Positions 36,090-48,379 of a stretch of DNA of 64,000 nucleotides are shown here, in pieces (positions within the stretch are counted from its first letter, which is position 1; each line of letters starts with the position of its first letter). This DNA is from Theobroma cacao (lineage: Eukaryota > Streptophyta > Magnoliopsida > Malvales > Malvaceae), in NCBI RefSeq assembly GCF_000208745.1, contig NC_030854.1:29003599-29067598 (forward strand), written 5' to 3'. The position numbers and the translations under genes are program-made. The notes below the pieces were generated by a model that saw nothing but the letters and a program-made list of their open reading frames with translations, was not told where the DNA came from and ran no database searches.

Positions 36090-37085
36090 CTACTTTTTCA
36101 CATCATGTCTTAAACGAATGTGTCTATTCTTACCATTGAAAGTTTTATTCTTTGCAGTGCCTATTGTTGCTTGACAATCACAACGCATAGACATAGAAGG
36201 TGTTGGTTTCATTCTCAAAGGAATAACTGTTAAGAGGTTTCTTAACCACTCAACCTCATTGCCAGCCAACTCCAAAGCTATAAATTCTGATTCCATTGTA
36301 GATTTAGTAATTATTATTTGTTTGGTTGATTTTCAAGTTACAACATCCCAACCAAAGGTGAATACATAACCACTTGTGGATTTTGTCTCATCTAAGTCTA
36401 AAATTCAGTTAGTATCATTGTATCCTTCTAATACAACGAGAAATCTAGTACATAAAATATCATAGTTTATGGTACCCCTCAAATATTTCATTACTTTGCT
36501 GAAGGCAGTCTAATGATCTCGATTGAGACTTTGTATATATCTATTCAGTTTACACATAACATAAGCTATATTAGGTCGAGTATAATTCATCAAATGCATT
36601 AAACTCCCAATAATCTGAGCATACTTAAATTGAGCCACACTTTCACCTTTATTTTTCTTTAATTGGATATTAGCATCATTAAGAGTACTTATAGGTTTAA
36701 CATTACCCAAACTTTTTAAGTAATCTTTCAATATAATGCTCTTATGTTAGCATAAGGTCACTATCACATCTTATGATTTTAGCACCCCAAATAACATTGG
36801 CTTCTCCCAAATCTTTCATATCAAATTTAAAAGTTAAAAACCATTTTGTTTTACTGACAACATCAATGCACGTAAAAAAAATAAGCATTTTATCAACATA
36901 TAAGCTTATAATCACACATTTACTATCAATAGTTTTTGTGTACACACGTTTATCAATTCTAAAAGTAAAAAATCCATTACTAACAAGAACTTGATCAAAT
37001 TTCTCATGCCATTGTTTTGGTGCTTGTTTTAAGCCATATAAAGATTTAATCAATTTACAAACTTTGTTTTCTTGACCAGGAAGAA
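36090..37085 (-). pseudogene. Copia-2 reverse transcriptase and RNase H remnant
   Basis: Minus-strand fragments in order. Reverse transcriptase with SLYGLKQAPKQWHEKF and a YVDK where YVDD is required is at 37085-36742. The connection region and RNase H follow: QIIGSLMHLMNYTRPNIAYV (36731-36510) and MESEFIALELAGNEVEWL (36296-36090). Loss of the second catalytic Asp and several stops make it dead. Its upstream partner is the gag piece at 47856-48365. Confidence 0.85.
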
Positions 37086-37088
37086 CAA

Positions 37089-40000
37089 TATAATACCCCG
37101 TACTTTGATATGGTGACTAATAAAAACTTACTGGATGCCAATTGAGGTTAATTATGATGTTTAGAAATGATGAAAGATGAAAGGAATAGTTTGTGATAAA
37201 ATATTCTACACACGAGAAAATAATAATAAAATAATGATATTTTTATCGGAGAAGAATTTGTGAGATAAAAAGTGATTCGAAAGTCAATCGAGGCCTAATA
37301 AGGTATTTTGGGTACCAAGAGGACAAGAGAAGATAAGAGAAAATTTTTGAAATAAAATAATATTTTATTAATAAAATAATATTAAAATATTAATATTTTA
37401 TTCAGTGTCAAAATTTTTCATGAAGAATGAGTATATGATCAATCTAAGTGAGGGAGAAGAAGAATGAGAGAATTTTGAAGAAAAATGACGTTAATGGGGT
37501 TGCGTGTCTTTATTAAGTAAAGATAGCGCGGGCAAATAAATATTTTAAATATTATGGGGACACCACAGTGGAGTACAAACTTCATACTTTGTTTGTACAT
37601 GTGTAGAAGAAGATAATAGAAGGAAGTTGGAGTTAAATGAGTGTTGGGAGGACTAAATTAAAATGGAAAGAAACAAAAAGTGCAAAACGATAATTTTACA
37701 CAAAGCTTGGTCAAAGCTTCCAAAGAATGCTTTGACTCTCATCCTTATCAGCCCAAAACAGTCCTCATCTCCTCCAGCAAGATGTTTCTTCTTCATTCTT
37801 GAAGCTTCCAACTCCATTCTCTCATTTTCCCATGGAAACTTAATTTTCTTTTATTTTCTTTCTTTATTTTCTTTCCATTGCCTTTCTCTTCTTACTTCTT
37901 TCCTCTCCCAACTGCTTGTGCACCAAAGTTACAACTTCTAACCCTAATTTCAAAACACCTAAACCCTAGGAGGAGAAGAAAGAAAAAGAGAGAAAGGAAG
38001 AAAAAGCTTGGTTTTGGTGATTCAAGCAAGGAACGGTAAGAATTCTTGTTTTTTGCTTGAGTAGTTTTTGAAAATGAGTTAGTGACTTAGAGAAATGTCT
38101 TGTGGCAGCAAATATTGGCTTGATTGGAGAAAAATTAGTAACATGTAAGCCAATAAACCCATGGTACATGAAGGACTCAAAGTGGAAAAGGAAAACGGTA
38201 AGCATAACACTATGTTTTAAAGCCTACGGTTAGTTGAATATTGTGAAAAATTATGGTTGTTGAAAGGATTTATTTGCCTAAGCTAGTTGAAAATTATTAA
38301 GATTGTATGGCATGGTGTTTGAAAGAAATGAAAAAGGAATATTGTGGATGGAGGATTGAGAAACAAAGTATTGAAAGTTAGATAGATAACAATGCATGTA
38401 AACTAGGAAATAATGGAGTGAAAGTGAGAATGATTGTTGCTGCCGTATATGTGGATTATGTGTGGAAATATAAGATAGATTTAGGTGGAAATTATTTAGA
38501 AAGGTTGAAGTAGACACGTGACATCATAATTAAGTTGCCGGTGATATAATCGAAGGAATTTCGTAAGCAATGATATAAGTAATTTTGGTAAAACTGTATT
38601 AAGATGTGAGTTAATTGAAGATGGTTTCATGATAGGATGAAAAACATAAATTTGAGTAAGGATTAATTGATTGAAGTGCTGCCCATATACATATGTAATT
38701 AAATATATTGAGTTCGTATTATTGTTAGGAAATGCAAAGATAAGGTTAGAGTACTGTGGTGGCGTGCTGGAGTAAATAACGAGCGACCGACTAGTGAAAA
38801 TAGTTAGAGACACCTTTGATCAAATAACGATGTAATATCCCGCTATAGTAAGGTGAGTAAACTTGCATTTCAAAATGATTTTGGGAATGTGAATGTATTG
38901 CACAAAACATTGGTTGATTTTATCCAACTTTTCTTAAATAGGTGCCTTAGGAACAAGCCTTTGAAAATTTATCTTTATATTGTGAAATGTGGTTGTTATT
39001 GATTCATGCACTATTTCATTATGATGATATATATATATATATGTTGTACATGATAGTTGATATTGTGTATGATGACTATAACCGTCTGTGTGCACGATGT
39101 GGGAGGATGCACATGCCGGTGATGATGGTGGTGTGGGAGATGGATGATGATAGTGCCCGTGTGCACGATGTGGGGGGGATGTACATGAGCCGGGTGTGAT
39201 TATGCTGATATTGGTGTTATCTATGCATTTATATATATATATATATATATGTTTATGAAATCAAAGTTCATGAGTAAGGTATATGGTTTTGCATATGTGA
39301 ATCTTGCATGTTGAACTTTGAAAGTTGCTAAGTATTGTCAAATTGGTGTTCATTGCAACAAGGAATTTGGCTGTAGCGAAATGGATTCTCGCTGCTGCTA
39401 GAAACTTTCTGTGGTGGTGCAGTACTGTCAATTTGACAGCGATTTTGGCTACCTTTCGATTAGAACTGGGCAAAGTAGTAAACACTAAAGTCGTAGCCCT
39501 GCCTCTTAGCTTTCTAATGACCTAACAAACATGTCAATTGGACCCATGTAGTGGAAGATATGCTTGAGAAACTAAACCGTATGCAAACCGAGAATGCCTT
39601 TTGTTGCAGTGAGAATGAAACTTTCTGTTTCGCTTAGCATTTGGCTGGTTTTTGCCATATTTTCCACTTCTCCAATTTCATGTTGAATATGAATTCCCTA
39701 TCGTCACATGATTTAGCGACCAAGGGTTCAATTGAGGGTTTTAATAAGGACTTTAGCTAAAGTGCATCGTTTTCAAATAAGTGCATTATGATTTCAAACT
39801 TTTCCTTATTATATTGCTTGTTCCCTTCCTATGTTCACTCACTGAGATTATACTTATGTTTTCAACTTCATGTTTTCAGATTCAGTGGTGGTTGATACGT
39901 AGATTGAGGTGTCCGCGTACCCCCATCCCTTGGGTAGGTATCTTGAGACTCAGTAGTCATATCTCCCCATCTAGAGTCACTCCGTTGACGGTCAAAGTCT

Positions 40001-40267
40001 TTGTATATGTTTCATGTGAATTTGCAAAGATATATTGACAACTATTTATGTATGATTTGAATTATGATGCTAATGTGAGCATTCACTTGGGTTTTATGAG
40101 TTGCGTTGGAGAAATCGACATTTGAACACTATTAAGTACAGATCTTAAAAAAATATGCTAGATAGATGGGTTAATATACAAGTGCATATTGAGAGGCTTG
40201 CTTGGGCCTAGTGGGCTATGCCTATGGGTCCTTGCGTCGGTCACGGCCCTGGAACTGGGTTGCGACA
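37089..40267 (+). repeat. 5' LTR of the LARD-like element
   Basis: About 3.18 kb. It includes a 92-codon open frame at 37663-37941 that is also open in the other LTR, a purine-rich leader with AAACCCTAGGAGGAGAAG (about 37962), a (TA)n stretch, and a short GTGCACGATGTGG minisatellite at about 39085-39190. Confidence 0.88.
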
Positions 40268-43200
40268 AAGGTGGTATTAGAGCTCTAGGTTTAGTTGAAT
40301 CCTAAGGATTCCTGTGTGGTCAGCGGAGTTGTTGGAGTCCGTGTAGAGTCTTGTCCTTGGATTATGGGTGCACAACACAAGTCAAAGACAAGAGGCTACA
40401 TAGGCCCCTACCTCATTAGAAACCTACCTATTCTTATGAGCTATTAATGGCTAAGTAAATTATGCTTGGTCGCGCATAGGTTTGGAGGCGCACTTGTTGC
40501 ACGCGCCATGTCTAGAAGGGACGGTAGTCCTGACACCCCTCATAGTACTAGTGAGGGATCACTAGATTCCACTGCTCGAAGTCGATATATGCTGAGGGTG
40601 TAAGTGTAACAAGTAACTTGACTCGATTTCTGAGTGGATCGATTTCCCCGAAAGGTAAACCATTATTTAAGAGCTTGAGGAGTCTCGCAAGATTGGTGCG
40701 TAATGAAATCGATTCGACGAAAAAGAATACGAACAAGATGGGAAAAAGGACGATTAGAAATTATCATTCTAGGAAGGTATCTGTATCTATTGTTCGACAT
40801 TTCCCTCCGTGTTGTGGAAGAGGTGTTGCACCTGTTAGTAAAGAGGAATTTGAGAGGCAGCAACAAGTTCAGATTAAGGATAAAATGGGAAATTCTCAAG
40901 AGGAAGAGAAGACCCCGTAAGAGGATTCATCAAAGTGCCTGGATCGAGGCGACGAGGATCCTAAAGACACATAATATTTTCATTAAAGTTCACATCACTT
41001 TAAGTCTAAACAGATGCAGTGTAAGGGAAATAGTAGTAGTTATTTGTACAAAGGAGTTAAATGTTGGCTTTTATTTTGTATGACTTAAATGGATTATGAA
41101 GTAGTTGTTTAAAGACTTGATGCATATTGAAGTCCTTTGATACGATAGAGATATATTAGCAATATAATGATTGAGGGAGGATTTTCACCTTATTGGCATC
41201 ATTGGTCGCCTCGGATAATTATTAAAGATTGACGTAGAAAGTCATTAATGGTACAAGCAACTATAAGACCTGACAAATGATTATCAATTAATCGTGGAAA
41301 GGTGAAATTTGAAATTCTAGTTGCAATTACAACTCAGAAGGATATGGGAAAAATCAATGAGGCTATAGCTGACACTTAAAATGGATGATGTGATTAAGTC
41401 AAAGATTGTAATTTAAGCATGGAAGGGATTACAAAATGATGCCATGACATTATGAGGTAATAATTGGGCACAAATATAGCCAATGGAGTTAAATTATGGA
41501 GCTTGGGAGAAAGTGAATCTTGGAATTTAATAAAGTTTGTGAATGTAAAATGTGGAGAAAGATGAACTATTTTCATAGTTATTTGTACTGAAAGTCCACA
41601 AAACTATTTGAGTTACAAGACAAGAAAGACAAATAACTGTGAATGTTAAGGAATTGTGGAATGTCATAAATGGTGAATAATTTTGTGTGTGGTATTTTAT
41701 ATTGAGAATTTGATGCACAATATGGCAAGATTGTCTTAAGGTGAGACTTATTGGTTGAAGATAAATGTTAAAGGATAAAATAAGTTTGAAAATATTGACT
41801 CGGCTTAGTGCATATGATAAGCAAAAGAGAAGATACGCATAGTCATGAAAATTATGGGATAGGCCTGGAGAAAAACCAAATGGTTGAGTTTGATCCCTGT
41901 AGTAACTTTAAAGATGGAAGAACTTATTCGTGAAAGAAACTTCCAACAGCCATAGTGTTGCAACACTAACTCTTTGGCACTGCAGTGTTGAAACTATCCC
42001 ATGTCCAGCAGCCATGACGCTGCAGCACTGATTGTTCAGCGTCGCAGCACTAGGGACACCTCATGTCTAGGATGCATAAGCAAGATGAGAGTGGCATGAT
42101 AATGAGCTTACAAGCTGAATTATGGTCATTGGTCATTGAGCTTTGTTATTTGGGAGTTTTAAATGTTCCGAAGAATGTTTACATGAATGAATTGAAAAGT
42201 TTCTTTATCGCCTTGTATATGGGCATATAATTAAAAGAGAACTTGAAAGATTCTTGAGATGGCTACATTGAGATAAGATACCATATGAAGTATTAAGATT
42301 GATAATATGTTGACCAAAGGCAAATCTTAAGAAATAAAGGAGACAAAAGATTAAGCCTTGTTAAAGGCTAAGGAAAAAGTGAGCGAAGAGTTAGATGAAT
42401 ATATGAGAGATGGGTAAGGGATGTCAATACCAAGTAATGAAAGTGTGAATGAAGGATTACAAGGGTGGTATAACAAATGGGTTTATCCAGAATGTCGTTA
42501 TGGGAATTTGCAATTCTTATCTTGACTTAGCTAAATGAAAAGGAATAGTAACAATGCAAGGCCAATTGTGTGGCACACTAGAAACTTATGAAGACAATTT
42601 GGGGATTGAATGGACGAATATGTATTTATATATCTTTAAGAATAAGTGCATGTCTATAGAACAACATGCTCGGGATGTTAAGGAGCACATAAGAGACTAA
42701 GTGTTTTGGGAATTCACAAACCTCTTTGAGAAGGAATTACCAATCATACACAGTAAGTATAAAATGTGGGATTTTTGAAACTTGCTGAGGAGCCTAATGG
42801 CTAAGTCACGGGTTAAGTAATCACATGCGGTGAGGCATGAGTTTCAGATAGGTATCCCCAAGGAAATACTCAAGAGTAGTTCTGCTATGGATCTTGTGAA
42901 AGCAAGCATTAAGTTATGTAGTTACAAAGAAAAAACCGTAAGTTAAAAGTGAGATTCGTATTGACATTGAAAAAAATACTTAAGGAGAACCTTGTTTCAA
43001 GTCTTGCAGTTTCAAATACAAACTACGGATTGGTTCGGGGAGAATGATGTCATATTAGTATGAAAGAATAGGACAAAGGATGATTGCAAATAATCTGGAT
43101 AATGAAATTCGATTATGAAAACTTCTTAAGGTAGTATGGAAATTGGAATTCGAAAATGCTTAAGGCATGCATGATTCGAATGAGTCTAAATTTTAAGTGA

Positions 43201-44610
43201 TTCATTAAAGTCAAAATGCAATAAGGATGTAATGTATATATTAGAGGTATGAAGAATAATTGAGAAATAAGGATGACTTTTAGAGATTGTGGTATTACAT
43301 AAGATGCAATGATCAAGTAAGAGATAAATATTTGAAGGATCAATGAGGTTATAAAGCATATACAAATACCGGATTGCAATTTAATGAAAATGACATTTGA
43401 CGAGTGAGATGTGACTAATGACATTGTGATGCAAGGATATATAGTATAATGATACTTAAGCATATAATCAGAAAGGATAAGAAAGGAGTATAGGCATGTA
43501 CATGATGTGAAGTTATGCATAGGCATAATGAGAATTCGTATGGATTATGTAAGAAGTAACTTGTGGTAAGACGCAAGTGGAATGGTGATTTAAACATATA
43601 AAAAGGGTAATCTGAAATGGATTATACCCCAATGTTTATAGATTAAACATGAGAATTATTATATCGAATTTTAGTTATGGATGGGAAACAAATAAAAGGA
43701 AACTTAGTTCGAAGGCACTTGAACACAAAGATCCTTACACATAATGAGGAATGTTGACATTTAGAAGTGCGTGTACATACCTATGTGTGGAATTGATGAC
43801 GTGACCAACTAAGATGAAGAACTATTTTTATAGATTCGAGATTTGAACTTCATGTATTGATGAGTTGTATAAATAGTACACCAGCAAGAAGTCCCAATAG
43901 ATATGGGCAAGATAAACTTGGAATATGTAGAAATAATTAAAGGCATTAACCTTCCACAACATTGAGACTATGTACATAAATGAATATGGCATGTTTATAA
44001 TGTTGTAGGCTACATAATAGTGTATGGGGATAAGATAAATGAATCAATGTCATGAAGTTTGGCAAGGAGCGAAATAATAAGATGGTGATTAGGCATACAT
44101 AAGTAAGTATAATATGTGATTGAAATTGGTACGATTGAAATAGAGTTATGGTTCAAATTTAATGATAGTGATAAAGGCATACTCAACATCTTAAAATGAG
44201 AGATAATGATCGTGAAGACTACCATCGATTTGATTCTAAAGGATGATAACAGACATAAGTGAGGCATTCTAGTCGAATTGGAGGTAAACGAGGTGAATGA
44301 ATGATTGGAGGTTTGACAAGAATAAAAATAAAGATATGTTTGAGGTTAGTGACGGAATTAAAGGCATACTTGGGATCTTAGTGATAAGAAAGAATAATTG
44401 AGAAGGGTACCGTGGTTTTGACTCAAAGATGATAATAGATATAAGATACGTACCCTAATCATGTAAAGTGTTCTAGTCAAATTGAAGGTAATGAAGTTCA
44501 TAAATCAAAATTCCTTATGAAGAAGGAAAAAAGAATAAGATCATAGAGAGAGATTGATGACTCGACACCGACGTGAATTCGAGGACGAATTCTATTTAAG
44601 TTGGAGAGAC
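40268..44610 (+). other. Non-coding interior of the LARD-like element
   Basis: Begins with a tRNA-Met primer site and ends with a purine tract. Between them I find no zinc knuckle, protease, reverse transcriptase, RNase H or integrase motif in any frame. A basic open frame at 40703-41083 and a frame starting MSRRDGSPDTP near 40509 could be gag relics, but nothing diagnostic supports this. A short GC-richer patch with repeated CAGCAC words occurs at about 41945-42060. Confidence 0.7.
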
Positions 44611-47600
44611 TATAATACCCCGTACTTTGATATGGTGACTAATAAAAACTTACTGGATGCCAATTAAGGTTAATTATGATGTTTAAAAATGATGAAAGAT
44701 GAAAAGAATAGTTTGGGATAAAATATTCTACATACGAGAAAATAATAATAAAATAATGATATTTTTATCGAAAAAGAATTTGTGAGATAAAAAGTGATTC
44801 GGAAGTTAATCGAGGCTTAATAAGGTATTTTGGGTACCAAGGGGACAAGAGGAAATTTTTGGAATAAAATAATATTAAAATATTAATATTTTATTCAGTG
44901 TCAAAATTTTCCATGAAGAATGAGTATATGGTCAATTTAAGTGGGGGAGAAGAAGAATGAGAGAATTTTGAAAAAAAATGACGTTAATGGGGCCGCGTAT
45001 CTTTATTAAGTAAAGATAGCGCGAGCAAATAAATATTTTAAATATTATGGGGACACCGCATTGGAGTACAAACTTTATACTTTATTTGTACATGTGTAGA
45101 AGAAGATAATAGAAGGAAGTTGGAGTTAAATGAGTGTTGGGAGGACTAAATTAAAATGGAAAAAAACAAAAAAGGTAAAACGATAATTTTACACAAAGCT
45201 TGGTCCAAGCTTCCAAAGGAAGCTTTGACTCTCATCCTTATCAGCCCAAAACAGTCCTCATCTCCTCCAGCAAGATGTTTCTTCTTCATTCTTGAAGCTT
45301 CCAATGCCATTCTTTCATTTTCCCATGAAAACTTAATTTTCTTTCATTTTCTTTCCTTGTTTTTTTTCCATTTCCTTTCTCTTCTTGCTTCTTTCCTCTC
45401 CCAACTGCTTGTGCACCAAAGTTACAACTTCTAACCCCAATTTTCAGCACACCTAAACCCTAGGAGGAGAAGAAAGAAAAAGAGAGAAAGGAAGAAAAAC
45501 TTGGTTTTGGTGATTCAAGCAATGAACGGAAAAGATTCTTGTTTTTGGCTTGAGTAGTTTTTGAAAATAAGTTAGTGACTTAGAGAAATGTCTTGTGGCA
45601 ACAAAGATTGGCTTGATTGGCGAAAAATTGGTAACATGTAAGCCAATAAACCCATGGGTACATGAATGTCTCAAAGTGGAAAAGAAAAGCGGTAAGCATA
45701 ACACTATGTTTTAAAGCCTACGGTTAGTTGAATATTGTGAGGAGTTATGGTTGTTGAAAGGATTTATTTGCCTAAGCTAGTTGAAAATTATTAAGATTGT
45801 ATGGCATGTGGTTTGAAAGAAATGAAAAAGGAATATTGTGGATGGAGAATTGAGAAACAAAGTATTGAAAATTAGATAGATAACAATGCATGTAAACTAG
45901 GAAATAATCGAGTGAAAGTGAGAATGATTGTTGTTGCCATATATTTGGATTATGTGTGGAAATATAAGATAGATTTGGGTGGAAATTATTTAGAAAGGTT
46001 GAAGTAGACACGTGACATCATAATTAAGTTGTCGGTGATATAATCTAAGGAATTTCGTAAGCAATGATATAAGTAATTTTGGTAAAAATGTATTAAGATG
46101 TGAGTTAATTGAAGATGGTTTCATGATAGGATGAAAAACATAAATTTGAGTAAGGATTAATTGATTGAAGTGCTGCCCATATACATATGTAATTAAATAT
46201 ATTGAGTTCGTATTATTGTTAGGAAGTGCAAAGATAAGGTTAGAGTATTATGGTGGCGTGCTGGAGTAAATAACGAGCGACCGGCTAGTAAAAATAGTTA
46301 GAGACACCTTCGATCAAATAACGATGTAATATCCCGCCATAGTAAGGTGAGTGAACTTGCATTTCAAAATGATTTTGGGAATATGAATGTATTGCACAAA
46401 ACGTTGGTTAATTTTATCCAACTTTTCTTAAACGGGTGCCTTGGGAACAAGCCTTTGAAAATTTGTCTTTATATTGTGAAATGTGGTTGTTATTGATTCA
46501 TGCACTATTTCATTATGATGATATATATATATATGTTGTGCATGATAGTTGATATTATGTATGATGACTATAACCGTGTGTGTGCACGATGTGGGGGGAT
46601 GCACATGCCGGTGATGATGGCGGTGTGGGAGATGGATGATGATAGTGCNTGATGATGGTGGTGTGGGAGATGGATGATGATAGTGCCCGTGTGCACGATG
46701 TGGGGGGATGTACACGATGACACTGATTGTGCACGATGTGGGGGGATGCACATGATGGACTCGGCTATGTGCACGATGTGGGGGGATGTACATGAGCCGG
46801 GTGTGATTATGCTAATATTGGTGTTATCTATGCATTTATATATATACATCCATGTTTATGAAATCAAAGTTCATGAGTATGGTATATGGTTTTGCATATG
46901 TGAATCTTGCATGTTGAACTTTGAAAGTTGCTAAGTATTATCAAATTAGTGTTCATTGCAACAAGGAATTTGGCTATAGCGAAATGGATTCTCACTATCG
47001 TTGGAAACTCTCGATGCTGGTGCAGTACCGTCACTTTGACACCGATTTTAACCACCCTTTGATTAGAACTAGGCAAAGTAGTAAACACTAAAGTCGTAGC
47101 CCTGCCTCTTAGCTTTCTAATGACTCAACAAGCATGTCAATTGGACTCATGTAGTGGAAGATATGATTGAAAAACTGAACTGTATGCAAACTGAGAATGC
47201 CTTTTGCTGCAGCGAGAATGAAACTTTCTGTTTCGCTTAGCATTTGGCTGGTTTTTACCATATTTTCCACTTCTCCAATTTCATGTTGAATATGAATTCC
47301 CTATCGTCACATGATTTAGCGACCAAGGGTTCAATTGTGGGTTTTAATAAGGACTTAAGCCAAAGTGCATCGTTTTCAATTAAGTGCATTATGATTTCAA
47401 ACTTTTTCTTATTATATTACTTGTTCCCTTCCTATGTTCACTCACTGAGTTTATACTCACATTTTCAACCTCATGTTTTCAGATTTAGTGGTGGTTGATA
47501 CGTAGATTAAGGTGTTCGTGTACCCCCATCCTTTAGGTAGGTATCTTGACACTCATTAGTCATATCTCCCCATCCAGAGTCACTCCGCTGATGGTCAAAG

Positions 47601-47853
47601 TCTTTGTATATGTTTCATGTGAATTTGCAAAGATATATTGACAACTATTTATGTATGATTTGAATTATGATGCTAATGTGAGCATTCACTTGGGTTTTAT
47701 GAGTTGCGTTGGAGAAATCGGTATTTGAACACTATTAAGTACAAATCTTAAAGAAATATGCTAGATAGATGGGTTAATATACAAGTGCATATTGAGAGGT
47801 TTGCTTGGGCTTAGTGGGCTATGCCTATTAGGTCATTGCACCGGTCACAGCCC
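44611..47853 (+). repeat. 3' LTR of the LARD-like element, truncated at its end
   Basis: Matches 37089-40267 throughout, but stops at GGTCACAGCCC, about 20 bases short of the expected ..TTGCGACA, and joins Copia-2 gag. The minisatellite is expanded relative to the left LTR (46575-46800), and an N interrupts it at 46649. Confidence 0.86.
46575..46800 (+). repeat. Minisatellite in the LARD 3' LTR
   Basis: Four copies of GTGCACGATGTGGGGGGATG with GGTGTGGGAGATGGATGATG spacers, against two copies in the 5' LTR. It contains the unresolved base at 46649, where a GATGATGGTGGTGTGGGAG segment is duplicated. Assembly error is possible here. Confidence 0.8.
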
Positions 47854-47855
47854 AT

Positions 47856-48365
47856 ATCCTTGCCATCTATCATGTCCCAGCAATAGAAGTTTCCAATCAT
47901 GAACTTCTGTTTCTTGACATCTTTAGTGGTAAATTTGGCAACCATCCAATCCCATATTTGCTTTGTTTCTTTGTGAGAACTGTAAGCATTAAATATCTTA
48001 TAAGAAAGCATGCTAATAATTGTATGCCTGCATACCTTATTTAATTGTGTATATTATTCCAACATGTTGACATTGTCTGGCTTGAAAACGCTTAATGCAA
48101 AAGCCATTCCATGAACATCAAGGGTGGAAAAGATCCTTCCTTTCCACTTTTTGAAATTATTGCCATCAAACACCTCGATTTTGAATATGTTAGGAAACGG
48201 TTTTGCATATGACATTGAGGGTATGGCAGGAATGGACAAGGCAGCATGAGTGGTGAAGGTATTAGCAACATTTACAATAGTGGCAACGGTTGTTGAGGTA
48301 GAACCATTGATAGTGGTGGTGGAAGCAACGACAATAACAGCAACATTATTGGTATGAGAATCCAT
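47856..48365 (-). pseudogene. Copia-2 gag N-terminal fragment
   Basis: Minus-strand reading begins MDSHTNNVAVIVVAST and contains KPFPNIFKIEVFDGNNFKKW and HGMAFALSVFKPD, typical of the N-terminal gag of plant Copia elements. It continues through WDWMVAKFTTKDVKKQKFMI and stops at the junction after MIDGKDM. The ATG lies only 14 bases from the LTR edge, and no standard tRNA primer site is visible between them. Confidence 0.82.
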
Positions 48366-48379
48366 TTTATCCTAAAGAT

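Larger units (their letters stand above)
37089..47853 (+). mobile_element. Large non-coding Gypsy-type element (LARD-like) nested in Copia-2
   Basis: About 10.8 kb. The direct LTRs start TATAATACCCCGTAC (37089 and 44611). The left LTR ends TTGCGACA at 40267 and is followed by the primer site TGGTATTAGAGCTCTAGG (40272-40289). The right LTR is preceded by GAATTCGAGGACGAATTC and the purine tract TTGGAGAGAC (44574-44610), the arrangement seen in Tekay/Del-type chromoviruses. The 4.3-kb interior has no recognisable gag or pol, only short unrelated frames, so the element fits the large retrotransposon derivative class that needs proteins from elsewhere. The right LTR lacks its last bases. Confidence 0.85.

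Noticed and set aside
39085..39190. Repeated GTGCACGATGTGG words as a possible CRISPR-like array
   Set aside because: Plant nuclear context, variable spacing, inside an LTR; it is a minisatellite.
43113..43526. 137-codon minus-strand frame in the LARD interior
   Set aside because: Antisense to the element, with AT-driven hydrophobic composition and no motif.
38278..46011. Matching minus-strand frames in both LARD LTRs (38278-38517, 45772-46011 and others) as genes
   Set aside because: They are antisense frames in a duplicated LTR, with no conserved protein features; duplication alone explains the pairing.
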